Assembly: GCF_025947365.1 (NCBI RefSeq)
Contig: NZ_CP110012.1
Location: 5,345,052 to 5,409,051, forward strand
Source: Flavobacterium sp. N502540
GTDB taxonomy: Bacteria > Bacteroidota > Bacteroidia > Flavobacteriales > Flavobacteriaceae
Reading direction: 5' to 3'
DNA length: 64,000 nucleotides
A model generated the notes under the pieces. The model saw only the letters and a list, made by a program, of their open reading frames with translations, ran no database searches and was not told the DNA's origin. A program made the translations under genes and the position numbers. Shown in pieces: positions 1 to 9,116 of this stretch (positions are counted from its first letter, which is position 1; each line of letters opens with the position of its first letter).

Positions 1-1
1 T

Positions 2-1609
2 GAACCTGCAGCTGCTCTAACGGCTACTACTTCACAAACCAACGTGCTTTGTAAATCAGATGCAACGGGGTCTGCAACAGTGACACCTACAGGAGGAACC
101 GGAGCCTATACTTATTCCTGGGCACCATCTGGGGGATCTGCCGCAACCGCTTCTAACTTAGCAGCGGGAACTTATACCGTTACGATTAAAGATGCTAATC
201 TGTGTACCATCACTAAAACAGTAACCATTACCGAACCTGCAGCTGCTTTAACTGCTACTACTTCGCAAACCAATGCGTCTTGTAATTCAGGAGCAACAGG
301 GTCTGCAACAGTAACCGTTTCGGGAGGAACCGGAGCCTATACTTATTCATGGGCACCATCGGGAGGATCTGCAGCAACGGCTTCTAACTTAGCAGCCGGA
401 ACGTACACTGTGACCATAAAAGATGCTAATCTGTGTACGATTACTAAAACTTTTACCATCACAGAGCCAAGCACTATAACTGCAACTACTTCACAAACCA
501 ACGTACTTTGTAAATCAGATGCAACAGGATCTGCAACGGTAACCCCTACCGGAGGAACAGGAGCCTATACGTATTCCTGGTCACCATCTGGAGGATCAGC
601 AGCAACGGCTTCAAACTTAGCCGCCGGAACGTATACTGTGACCATAAAAGATGCTAATCTTTGTTCCATCACTAAAACCGTAACCATTACCGAACCTGCA
701 GCTGCTTTAACTGCTACTACTTCACAAACCAATGTAGCTTGTAATGCAGGAACAAATGGTTCTGCAACGGTAACAGTTTCCGGAGGAACGGGAGCTTATA
801 CTTACTCTTGGGCACCATCTGGAGGGTCTGCAGCAACCGCTTCTAATTTAGCTGCCGGAACGTATACCGTGACCATAAAAGATGCTAATCTTTGTTCCAT
901 CACTAAAACTTTTACCATCACAGAACCAACCGCTATAACTGCTACTACCTCACAAACCAACGTGCTTTGTAAATCAAATACAACAGGTTCTGCAACAGTA
1001 ACACCTACAGGAGGAACCGGAGCTTATACCTATTCCTGGTCGCCATCAGGAGGATCTGCAGCAACCGCTTCTAATTTAGCAGCCGGAACTTACACTGTGA
1101 CGATTAAAGACGCTAATCTTTGTACAATTACTAAAACTATAACCATTACCGAACCAGCAGCTGCATTGACTGCTACAACGTCACAAACGAATGTGTCTTG
1201 TAATGCCGGAACAAATGGTTCTGCAACGGTAACAGTTTCAGGAGGAACCGGAGCCTATACTTACTCCTGGGCTCCATCTGGAGGATCTGCCGCAACGGCT
1301 TCTAATTTAGCTGCCGGAACATACACCGTGACCATAAAAGATGCAAATCTTTGTACCATCACTAAAACTTTTACGATCACTGAACCAACAGTTCTAACCA
1401 CTACCACTTCACAAATGAATGTAGGTTGTGGAGGTGATAATACGGGATCCGCTACTGTAAATGTTTCCGGTGGAACTCCAGGATATACTTATCTATGGTC
1501 TCCGTCTGGTGGAACAGCAGCTACAGCAAGTGCTCTTACTGCCGGAACTTATACCGTAACGGTTACTGATGCAAACTCTTGTACTATATCTAAATCAGTT
1601 ACTATTATC
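2..1609 (+). repeat. SprB repeat array, 7 units in window, alternating subtypes
   Basis: Unit starts at 2, 233, 464, 692, 923, 1151 and 1382 (spacing 231, 231, 228, 231, 228, 231). From 233, units alternate between a 231-bp form (EPAAALTA start, TVSGG core) and a 228-bp form (EP.xIT or EPT start, TPTGG core). This makes a 459-bp dimer that repeats at 233-691 and 692-1150. The array continues off the left edge. Confidence 0.92.
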
Positions 1610-4534
1610 GACGGCGATTCTATTAAACCAATAATTGACCCACTGCCACAAACTTCTACTATTAATTGTCCTGCGACACCAGTATTTGCTACTGCCACTG
1701 CAACAGATAATAATGGAGTGATTTCATCCTTAACCTACACAGATGTTATTACACCTGGTGGATGTGCGGGTTCCTATACACAAACCAGAACCTGGACTGC
1801 TGTTGATGCCTGTGGAAATGTCTCTCTTCCTGTTAGTCAGGTGATCATTGTACAAGATATTTCTGCTCCTACCTGGTCTACTGCAGCTGCCTCTTTAAAC
1901 AAAACAATAGAATGCAGCGATACAGCAGCTTTAACTGCCGCACAGGCTTTATTCCCAACCGCTACAGACGCTTGTGATACTGATGTTTCGAATATCGTAA
2001 AAGTAAGCGGTGCTTTTGTGGCCTCTCAAGGTTGCGCTAATGCCGGAACGTATACCAATACCTGGACTGTGAAAGACGATTGTGGAAATACTTCTGATAC
2101 TTTCACTCAGGTGATTACCATTCAGGATACTTCAAAACCAACATGGTCTACTGCAGCTACTTCTTTAAACAAAACAATAGAATGCAGCGATACAGCAGCT
2201 TTAACTGCCGCACAAGCTTTATTCCCAACCGCTACAGACGCTTGTGATACTAATGTTTCAAACATTGTAAAAGTAAGCGGTGCTTTTGTGGCCTCTCAAG
2301 GTTGTGCTAATGCCGGAACGTATACCAATACCTGGACTGTGAAAGACGATTGTGGAAATACTTCTGATACTTTTACTCAGGTGATTACTATTCAGGATAC
2401 TTCAAAACCAACATGGTCTACTGCAGCTACTTCTTTAAACAAAACAATAGAATGCAGCGATACAGCAGCTTTAACTGCCGCACAGGCTTTATTCCCAACC
2501 GCTACAGACGCATGTGATACTAATGTTTCGAATATCGTAAAAGTAAGCGGTTCATTTGTAGCTTCTGAAGGTTGTTCTAATGCCGGAACGTATACCAATA
2601 CCTGGACTGTGAAAGACGATTGCGGAAATACCTCAGATACCTTCACTCAGGTGATTACTATTCAGGATACTTCAAAACCAACATGGTCTACTGCAGCTGC
2701 TTCTCTAAACAAAACCCTAGAATGTAGCGATGCAGCAGCTTTAACTGCCGCACAGGCTTTATTCCCAACCGCTACAGACGCTTGTGATACCAATGTTTCG
2801 AATATCGTAAAAGTAAGCGGTTCATTTGTAGCTTCTGAAGGTTGTTCTAATGCCGGAACATATACCAATACCTGGACTGTGAAAGACGATTGTGGAAATA
2901 CTTCTGATGCTTTTACTCAGGTGATTACTATTCAGGATACTTCAAAACCAACATGGTCTACACAAACTGCTTCTCTAAACAAAACTCTAGAATGCAGCGA
3001 TACAGCAGCTTTAACTGCCGCACAGGCTTTATTCCCAACCGCTACAGACGCTTGTGATACCAATGTTTCGAATATCGTAAAAGTAAGCGGTTCATTTGTA
3101 GCTTCTGAAGGTTGTTCTAATGCCGGAACGTATACCAATACCTGGACTGTGAAAGACGATTGTGGAAATACCTCAGACACCTTCACTCAGGTGATTACTA
3201 TTCAGGATACTTCAAAACCAACCTTTACCGGAACACTACCTGCCGATATTACTGTTTCTTGTGATGCTGTACCTCAACCGGCAAATATGGAAGCTTCCGA
3301 TAATTGCAGTGGTAACTTACCAATTGTTTTCAGCGAAACAAAAAGCAATACTGAGGATCAATGTAGTACAAATTATACTTTAACCCGTAAATGGACCACC
3401 AGTGATTGTAGTGGAAATACAATTTCTTACACTCAGATCATAACCGTTAGAGATACCACTCCACCTACAGGAACAGCTCCAGTAAATGTAGCAAATCTGC
3501 AAACTATTGCTGATATCCCTGTTGGAAATCCGAGCGACATAACCAATGCTGTGGATAACTGCAGCAGTACGGTAAACATTACTGTAAGTGACGCCAATAA
3601 TGGAGGAAGCGGTTGTGATGGAAGTCCTTACATCCTAACGAGAACCTATACTTTAACAGATTGTGCCGGTAATAAAACGCTATTGACTCAAACCTTTACT
3701 GTAGAAAACAAAGTTTCAGTATCTGGAGTTGCTACAAATGTGAACTGTTCGAACGGAAGAAGTGGTTCGATTCTGGTAACTAATAGTCCAGGCTCAACTG
3801 TTATCATTAAAAATGAAAAAAATGAAACTGTTGCAAACACCAATCTACCGGCCGGTACATATACTCTTACAGCAACATCTTCTGTAAACAAAGGAAATCA
3901 AGCCTGTACTGCAACTGCAACTGTTACAATCACAGCAACTCCTACCGAAACAATGACTGTAAGCAGTACAGCCTGTAACGATGATTCGACCATTATTAAC
4001 TTACTATCATTGTTACCTGAAAGTACTCCTACTAACGGAATCTGGGTAGATAACAGTAATACCAACAGCATACAAGGAAACAATTTTAATCCTTTAGGTC
4101 TGGCAATAGGCAATTATACATTCGAATACAAAATACCTGATGCTAGCTGTCCAAGAAGTATTGTACTGAATATGGCAATAAATGATGATTGTAAAGTACT
4201 TGCCTGTGGAAGTATAGTAGTTCACAATGCTTTTTCTCCAAATGGTGACGGAATCAACGATGTCTTCACGATAGACAGTATCGGCGATACCACTTGTTAT
4301 CCAGAGAATGATGTAGAAATCTATAACCGTTGGGGCGTATTGGTATTTGAAACACACAATTACAACAATCAAACCAATGCATTTGATGGAATTTCAAGAG
4401 GCCGAACCACAGTGAAACAATCTGACGGACTACCAACAGGAACTTATTTCTACATTATTAACTACAAATCATTGGACGGAAATAATGTACTTCAGAATAA
4501 TAAAAAAGACGGATATCTTTATTTATCGAAATAA
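2..4534 (+). CDS. SprB-like giant repeat adhesin, T9SS type B cargo (5' end outside window)
   Basis: Open from the left edge: the frame has no stop before position 2, so the gene begins outside the window and 1,510 residues are visible. First come seven SprB-type repeats of 76-77 residues (to about 1609), each with the core GGTGAYTYSW and an SGG..A segment. A divergent HYR-like unit follows, then five nearly identical 90-residue HYR-like repeats (1871-3220), each with four cysteines, then further Ig-like units. The last 100 or so residues begin at NAFSPNGDGINDVF and match the gliding-motility type C-terminal domain (CHU_C, type B T9SS signal). SprB-class proteins are cell-surface adhesins moved by the gliding machinery or used for attachment. 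The next gene is PorP/SprF-like, the usual partner of type B cargo. A GTG at 44 is internal, not the start. Confidence 0.9.
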   Translation, partial: EPAAALTATTSQTNVLCKSDATGSATVTPTGGTGAYTYSWAPSGGSAATASNLAAGTYTVTIKDANLCTITKTVTITEPAAALTATTSQTNASCNSGATGSATVTVSGGTGAYTYSWAPSGGSAATASNLAAGTYTVTIKDANLCTITKTFTITEPSTITATTSQTNVLCKSDATGSATVTPTGGTGAYTYSWSPSGGSAATASNLAAGTYTVTIKDANLCSITKTVTITEPAAALTATTSQTNVACNAGTNGSATVTVSGGTGAYTYSWAPSGGSAATASNLAAGTYTVTIKDANLCSITKTFTITEPTAITATTSQTNVLCKSNTTGSATVTPTGGTGAYTYSWSPSGGSAATASNLAAGTYTVTIKDANLCTITKTITITEPAAALTATTSQTNVSCNAGTNGSATVTVSGGTGAYTYSWAPSGGSAATASNLAAGTYTVTIKDANLCTITKTFTITEPTVLTTTTSQMNVGCGGDNTGSATVNVSGGTPGYTYLWSPSGGTAATASALTAGTYTVTVTDANSCTISKSVTIIDGDSIKPIIDPLPQTSTINCPATPVFATATATDNNGVISSLTYTDVITPGGCAGSYTQTRTWTAVDACGNVSLPVSQVIIVQDISAPTWSTAAASLNKTIECSDTAALTAAQALFPTATDACDTDVSNIVKVSGAFVASQGCANAGTYTNTWTVKDDCGNTSDTFTQVITIQDTSKPTWSTAATSLNKTIECSDTAALTAAQALFPTATDACDTNVSNIVKVSGAFVASQGCANAGTYTNTWTVKDDCGNTSDTFTQVITIQDTSKPTWSTAATSLNKTIECSDTAALTAAQALFPTATDACDTNVSNIVKVSGSFVASEGCSNAGTYTNTWTVKDDCGNTSDTFTQVITIQDTSKPTWSTAAASLNKTLECSDAAALTAAQALFPTATDACDTNVSNIVKVSGSFVASEGCSNAGTYTNTWTVKDDCGNTSDAFTQVITIQDTSKPTWSTQTASLNKTLECSDTAALTAAQALFPTATDACDTNVSNIVKVSGSFVASEGCSNAGTYTNTWTVKDDCGNTSDTFTQVITIQDTSKPTFTGTLPADITVSCDAVPQPANMEASDNCSGNLPIVFSETKSNTEDQCSTNYTLTRKWTTSDCSGNTISYTQIITVRDTTPPTGTAPVNVANLQTIADIPVGNPSDITNAVDNCSSTVNITVSDANNGGSGCDGSPYILTRTYTLTDCAGNKTLLTQTFTVENKVSVSGVATNVNCSNGRSGSILVTNSPGSTVIIKNEKNETVANTNLPAGTYTLTATSSVNKGNQACTATATVTITATPTETMTVSSTACNDDSTIINLLSLLPESTPTNGIWVDNSNTNSIQGNNFNPLGLAIGNYTFEYKIPDASCPRSIVLNMAINDDCKVLACGSIVVHNAFSPNGDGINDVFTIDSIGDTTCYPENDVEIYNRWGVLVFETHNYNNQTNAFDGISRGRTTVKQSDGLPTGTYFYIINYKSLDGNNVLQNNKKDGYLYLSK
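1871..3220 (+). repeat. Five tandem 270-bp repeats (HYR-like, 90 residues each)
   Basis: Units begin at 1871, 2141, 2411, 2681 and 2951, exactly 270 bp apart, each opening with a Trp-Ser-Thr (TGGTCTAC) word. They differ by a few substitutions such as Ala/Ser and Gln/Glu in the middle segment. Each unit has four conserved cysteines in the contexts ECSD, DACDT, GC.NAG and DDCGN, likely forming disulfides outside the cell (inference). Confidence 0.93.
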
Positions 4535-4668
4535 AAAAAAGAACATATCTCACTGCATAGCAAGCACATAAAGCAACAATTTACAATTAATTAATAAAAA
4601 AATCCTTATTTTTGAATATACAAATGCATAGACTTTTTTACAATTTAAATTGAAAAAAAGTAGTACTA

Positions 4669-5607
4669 ATGAAAATAATAAATACCACTATGAGAACAAA
4701 ATTATTTTTCTTCGTCATTATGTTTGTAACAATTGCGAGCTATGCACAGCAAGATGCACAATTTACGCAATATATGTACAATACCATAAACATTAATCCG
4801 GCTTATGCAGGATCGCGAGGAGCTTTAAGTGTTTTTGGATTATACCGCACCCAATGGGTTGGACTCGACGGGGCTCCGGAAACCAGCGCTTTCTCAATCA
4901 ATAGCCCTATAAATAATAGTAATTTAGGAATCGGAGCCTCTTTAGTAAATGATAAAATTGGCCCAACTAACGAAAACAACTTTTCTGTAGACCTTTCCTA
5001 TACTATTCAGACCTCAGCCGATTTTAAACTTTCGTTTGGTATCAAAGGAACAGCCAACCTGTTCAATTTGGATGTCAGCAAATTAAATCCGGAGAGTCAG
5101 GGAGATCCACAGTTTCAGGATCTAAACAATAAGTTTTCGCCGAATGTGGGAGCCGGAGTCTATTGGCATTCTGATAAAGCATACATTGGTTTATCAGTAC
5201 CTAATTTTATCGAAACCAATCGGTACTCTGATAATGATTATGCCATTTACAAAGATAAAATCAATTATTATTTAATAGCCGGATATGTGTTTGATCTTGA
5301 TAGACTTCAATACATCAAATTCAAACCTGCTTTACTGACCAAAATGGTCGAAGGAGCACCGCTTCAGGTAGATGTTTCTGCCAACTTTATGTTCATGGAT
5401 AAACTTGTGGTTGGGGTTGCCTACCGATGGAGCGCTTCGCTTAGTGCTATGGTAGGATTCCAGATTACTGACGGTCTCTATCTTGGTTATGGATACGATC
5501 GCGAAACCACTCGTTTAAACAACTATAATTCAGGATCACATGAGATATTCCTGCGTTACGAATTCTTCAAAAACAATGGTAAAATGACAACGCCACGTTT
5601 CTTCTAA
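4669..5607 (+). CDS. PorP/SprF family outer membrane protein
   Basis: 312 residues. A signal peptide ends at SYA|QQ, followed directly by the family hallmark QFTQYMYNTININPAYAGS. The remainder is strand-rich with glycines, as expected for an outer membrane barrel. PorP/SprF proteins are T9SS accessory proteins; F. johnsoniae SprF is needed for secretion of SprB, and paralogues are usually encoded just downstream of a type B cargo, as here (134 bp after the adhesin). Two ATGs are possible, at 4669 and 4690; the second gives a more compact signal peptide (MRTKLFFF), so the start is uncertain by seven residues. The OmpA-like gene follows after 11 bp, so the two are very likely cotranscribed. Confidence 0.9.
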   Translation: MKIINTTMRTKLFFFVIMFVTIASYAQQDAQFTQYMYNTININPAYAGSRGALSVFGLYRTQWVGLDGAPETSAFSINSPINNSNLGIGASLVNDKIGPTNENNFSVDLSYTIQTSADFKLSFGIKGTANLFNLDVSKLNPESQGDPQFQDLNNKFSPNVGAGVYWHSDKAYIGLSVPNFIETNRYSDNDYAIYKDKINYYLIAGYVFDLDRLQYIKFKPALLTKMVEGAPLQVDVSANFMFMDKLVVGVAYRWSASLSAMVGFQITDGLYLGYGYDRETTRLNNYNSGSHEIFLRYEFFKNNGKMTTPRFF

Positions 5608-5618
5608 AAATTACGATT

Positions 5619-7559
5619 ATGAAAAATTATATACTCCTTTGCTTAACAATTATCTGTTCTTTTTCAGCCGGCAGTTATGCGCAACAATCGAAAATTAATA
5701 CTGCCGATAAGAACTACAACAATTATGCATATATCGACGCTATTAAAACCTATGAACGTGTAGCTGATAAAGGATACAAATCGGAAGATTTGTTTAAAAA
5801 GCTCGGAAACTCATACTACTTCAACTCTAACTTTGAAGCTGCTGCAAAATGGTACGGTGAATTATTTGCAATGAACACCGTTGTTGAGCCAGAGTATTAC
5901 TATCGATATGCGCAATGTCTAAAATCAACCGGACAAACCGATAAGGCCAGTAAAATTATGGCTGATTTTTTGTCTAAATCTAAAAACGACGACAGAGCAA
6001 AATTATATGCAGAGGATGTAAACTATCTGGACAAAATCAAAGCCAATTCCGGCCGATACAAAATTGAAGATGCCGGAATCAACTCTAAATACTCCGATTA
6101 CAGTTCCTATGTTTACAACGGTAAAATATACTTTGCCTCTGCCCGGGATACCGGAAACTTTTCACAACGCAAACACAAATGGACCGGAGAATATTTTACG
6201 AATTTGTATTTTGCCGATACAGACCCTCCTGCCAACAGTACAGTGAAAGTCAATAAATTCAAAACCTCTCTTAATACAAAGTTTCACGAGTCTTCTCCCG
6301 CTTTTACGAAAGACGGGCAAACGGTTTACTTTACCAGAAACAATTATATAAACGGTAAAAAAGGAAAAGATGACAACAAAATTACTTTAATCAAAATATA
6401 CAGAGCCACTCTTGAAAACGGAAAATGGACCAACATAACCGAACTTCCTTTTGACAGTGATAATTATAGTACAGCTCATCCTGCACTTAGTCCTGATGAG
6501 AAAACACTGTATTTCGCCTCAGATATGCCCGGAACAGTAGGACAGTCTGATATTTACAAAGTAAGCATCAATGGCAATGGCAGTTATGGCACACCTATGA
6601 ACTTAGGTAAAGTCATAAATACGCAAGGAAAAGAAACATTTCCGTTTGTTACCAGCGATAATGAAATTTATTTTGCTTCTGACGGACATCCCGGACTAGG
6701 TGGTCTGGACGTTTTTGTAGGCCAAATTGAAGATAACGGAACCATAAGCAATATTCAGAATCTTGGAGCGGATGTTAACTCACCTAAAGATGATTTTGCC
6801 TACATTATTGATCCTGCATCCAGAAGAGGCTATTTTAGCTCTAATAAAGATGGCGGACAGGGTTCTGATGATATCTACAAATTTCTCGAAACAAGAAAAC
6901 TACAATGCATACAAGAGCTAAACGGAATCATTACTGACGCTGAAACCTTAGCTGTTTTGCCAAACACAAAATTAACTTTATATGACAATCTGGGCAATAT
7001 AAAAAACACTACTATTTCAGATGCAACCGGTTTTTACAGTTTCCCTGTTGAATGTGGAAAAACGTATAATGTAAGAGCAGAAAAAGAAGAATACACAACC
7101 AAAGAAATCAATATTACCATTGGAAAACTAACCGGAAAAACCAGTCTTCCTATTGCTTTGGATAAATCCGCCTGCAAAGTCACCATTGGCGATGATTTAG
7201 GAAAATGTTTTGGTATCAAAATGATTTACTTTGATCTGGATAAATCAAATATCCGTACAGAAGCTGCTCTGGATCTAGAAAAAATACTTGATGTCTTAAA
7301 CAGCCATCCAACGATGAAACTTGATATTCGTTCCCACACAGACAGTCGTGCTACACATCAATACAATGAAGCCTTATCCGGCAGAAGAGCTAAATCAACA
7401 ATTGACTGGCTCGTTAAAAACGGAATCGCTAAAAACAGACTCACCGGAAAAGGATATGGAGAAACCCAACTGGTAAATGGCTGTTCTGATGGTGTACCGT
7501 GTACAGAAGAACAACATCAAATGAACAGAAGAAGCGAATTTATTATTACTTCTCTTTAA
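5619..7559 (+). CDS. OmpA-family protein with TPR, PD40 propeller and carboxypeptidase-regulatory domain
   Basis: 646 residues. Order: signal peptide ending SYA|QQ, TPR-like helices (about 25-130), PD40/WD40-like beta-propeller strands (about 150-420; e.g. SPDEKTLYFASD), a carboxypeptidase-regulatory-like beta domain (about 435-520), and a C-terminal OmpA peptidoglycan-binding domain (about 540-646) with DIRSHTDSRA and a terminal NRRSEF. This architecture is common beside PorP/SprF genes in Bacteroidota and probably ties the outer-membrane adhesin assembly to peptidoglycan. A strong hairpin follows the stop. The exact partner is an inference from adjacency. Confidence 0.88.
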   Translation: MKNYILLCLTIICSFSAGSYAQQSKINTADKNYNNYAYIDAIKTYERVADKGYKSEDLFKKLGNSYYFNSNFEAAAKWYGELFAMNTVVEPEYYYRYAQCLKSTGQTDKASKIMADFLSKSKNDDRAKLYAEDVNYLDKIKANSGRYKIEDAGINSKYSDYSSYVYNGKIYFASARDTGNFSQRKHKWTGEYFTNLYFADTDPPANSTVKVNKFKTSLNTKFHESSPAFTKDGQTVYFTRNNYINGKKGKDDNKITLIKIYRATLENGKWTNITELPFDSDNYSTAHPALSPDEKTLYFASDMPGTVGQSDIYKVSINGNGSYGTPMNLGKVINTQGKETFPFVTSDNEIYFASDGHPGLGGLDVFVGQIEDNGTISNIQNLGADVNSPKDDFAYIIDPASRRGYFSSNKDGGQGSDDIYKFLETRKLQCIQELNGIITDAETLAVLPNTKLTLYDNLGNIKNTTISDATGFYSFPVECGKTYNVRAEKEEYTTKEINITIGKLTGKTSLPIALDKSACKVTIGDDLGKCFGIKMIYFDLDKSNIRTEAALDLEKILDVLNSHPTMKLDIRSHTDSRATHQYNEALSGRRAKSTIDWLVKNGIAKNRLTGKGYGETQLVNGCSDGVPCTEEQHQMNRRSEFIITSL

Positions 7560-7583
7560 TTAATTACTTATTATATTTAGCAA

Positions 7584-7611
7584 CAGAAGCTGTCTTAAAA
7601 GACAGCTTCTG
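7584..7611 (+). terminator. Hairpin between convergent genes
   Basis: CAGAAGCTGTCTT pairs perfectly with AAGACAGCTTCTG, 13 bp with almost no loop (about 12 bp with a 4-nt AAAA loop). It lies 25 bp after the OmpA-like stop and 40 bp before the end of the convergent SUKH gene. Flanks are AT-rich without a clean T-run, so it may serve both directions. Confidence 0.7.
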
Positions 7612-7650
7612 CTAATTAATTATTAAAAAGAAGTAACGAACATGACTATT

Positions 7651-8304
7651 CTATTCTATCCCATACATCTTTTTTTTCCATGGTTTCAATTCTTTTAGAG
7701 TTGGTTCTTTCAATTCCAATGCTTGTTCTAATAAATGAGTAAAATTTTCTGACAATAATTCAATCTGTAAATCCTCATAAGTTATAAAAACAATACTTGC
7801 TTCTTCTTTATTATTTCTAAAATCAAAACAGACTGCCCCATAATCGCTATAATAACCAATAGCAAAATATCCTTTATCTAATAAAACTTCTCTCATTTCT
7901 TCATTCGCTTCTACTAATATTTCTTTCCATTTATCCGTGGGTTTAGAAAATAATCTAATGTCTGAGTTTAAAAAAATGGTGTAAAAATGTTTATACTTTA
8001 AATACTCCTTATATGAATTTGGAAATGTTAAATTAAAATATTCTTCAATTTCAATTATTTGACTATCTGTTACTGAGCTATTCGTTGCTTTCCATACTTT
8101 GTCTGTTGATTTCAAAAGTTCTAAAAGTTCTCCACTAGCATTTTCTTGCTCCAACTCCATTTTTGAAGATTTATTCTTAGTACTACTATAATCAAATTCA
8201 TAAATCATATCTTTAGCAATATCGTCACCATACATAAGATATTCTTTGTGTTTTTCGACAAAAGCTATTCCTTTATCAATATAATCTTTAATTACTTCAT
8301 TCAT
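7651..8304 (-). CDS. SMI1/KNR4 (SUKH-1) family protein
   Basis: 217 residues from ATG 8304, which has a clear ribosome site (AAAAGGTG) just upstream. The frame stays open to 8424, but that extension covers the terminator of the upstream gene and is not credible. Residues about 75-190 fit the SUKH fold: IEEYFNLTFPNSYKEYLK, later GYFAIGYYSDYGAVCFDF, then an acidic C-terminal part. SUKH proteins often act as immunity proteins to nuclease-type toxins, though many are orphans of unknown role. No toxin gene is adjacent; the neighbours are an OmpA-like gene (convergent) and a CAP lipoprotein (upstream, same strand). Confidence 0.75.
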   Translation of the reverse strand: MNEVIKDYIDKGIAFVEKHKEYLMYGDDIAKDMIYEFDYSSTKNKSSKMELEQENASGELLELLKSTDKVWKATNSSVTDSQIIEIEEYFNLTFPNSYKEYLKYKHFYTIFLNSDIRLFSKPTDKWKEILVEANEEMREVLLDKGYFAIGYYSDYGAVCFDFRNNKEEASIVFITYEDLQIELLSENFTHLLEQALELKEPTLKELKPWKKKMYGIE

Positions 8305-8362
8305 AATATTCACCTTTTCTAAACAAAAACAAAAGTAGGAAAATAAACGCCTAAACAATCGA

Positions 8363-8400
8363 TAAAAAAAAAATCGTTGCAATTCCCTGAATTGCAACGA
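8363..8400 (-). terminator. Rho-independent terminator of the CAP lipoprotein gene
   Basis: Read on the minus strand: stem CGTTGCAATT / AATTGCAACG (10 bp, 5-nt loop) followed by ten T. It lies 33 bp after the stop of the 8433-8945 gene and inside the open frame upstream of the SUKH gene, which fixes the SUKH start at 8304. Confidence 0.9.
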
Positions 8401-8432
8401 CCAATAAAAAACTAACCAGTCCAATATTTTTT

Positions 8433-8945
8433 TTACATCTTCACAAAGATGTTAGTATAGTATTTCTTTCCGGTATTAGGGTCAATCGAAACTGACAAAC
8501 CAAAATGAGTATAGTCTCCTTCAATATTTGCCTTGTGTCCGGGGCTATCCAGCCAGGCTCTTAAAGCAGCCTCAGAAGTTTTATAATTGTAAGCAACATT
8601 TTCGCCTACTTTTTTAGCACCTAAAACACTCATGATATTATTGGAACGCGAAGTAAAATCATTATGATCAACCACATTGTTTGCGATCATGTATTTGTTG
8701 TGTTCTTCGCACTTAAATGAAACGTGATTGATTCCTTTCAGAGCATTCAGACCAATACTTATCCGATAATCATTGATAAGTTTCATCGATTCGATTTCCG
8801 AATCATTGTAATTGTAGTTAGCAACGACAGCCTCGGCTGTAGCAGGGCTTTCGCTACCCTCTGCGCTGTCCGATGAACAGGAGCTCATTGCAACAAGTAG
8901 GGCAACTATTGCAACGAACCTCATGTTACGCATCATCTTTTTCAT
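8433..8945 (-). CDS. CAP-domain (SCP/PR1, YkwD-like) lipoprotein
   Basis: 170 residues. An N-terminal hydrophobic stretch with a lipobox (VAMSSC) predicts a lipoprotein with mature Cys near residue 23, followed by a Ser/Glu/Ala-rich linker. The CAP domain fills the rest: MKLINDYRISIGLNALKG, VSFKCEEHNKYMI, NVVDHNDF, VGENVAYN, WLDSPGHKANIEG, and TNIFVKM at the end. The His and Glu residues typical of the CAP cavity are present. Bacterial CAP proteins are extracytoplasmic and mostly of unknown activity. It stands alone, with its own terminator. Confidence 0.85.
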   Translation of the reverse strand: MKKMMRNMRFVAIVALLVAMSSCSSDSAEGSESPATAEAVVANYNYNDSEIESMKLINDYRISIGLNALKGINHVSFKCEEHNKYMIANNVVDHNDFTSRSNNIMSVLGAKKVGENVAYNYKTSEAALRAWLDSPGHKANIEGDYTHFGLSVSIDPNTGKKYYTNIFVKM

Positions 8946-9116
8946 AATGACATAGTAGTTTAATTTTTAAAGTAGATGTTGGGGCAAATCCTTTAAATAT
9001 TTATTAAAATAAATTGACTTGTTTCTTTCTCAAACTTATTCAATTTATCGTTAAACTACAAATAATATCGATAAAATACGCAATAATTTTACAATCAAAC
9101 GTAATAATCCTACAAG

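Noticed and set aside
2392..3186. Several antisense frames of 67-84 residues on the minus strand of the adhesin
   Set aside because: They repeat with the 270-bp units and result from the coding strand's codon pattern; no ribosome site or family signal.
1871..3220. Mobile element or assembly artefact causing the 270-bp repeats
   Set aside because: Units keep frame and carry distinct substitutions; they are domain repeats of an adhesin.
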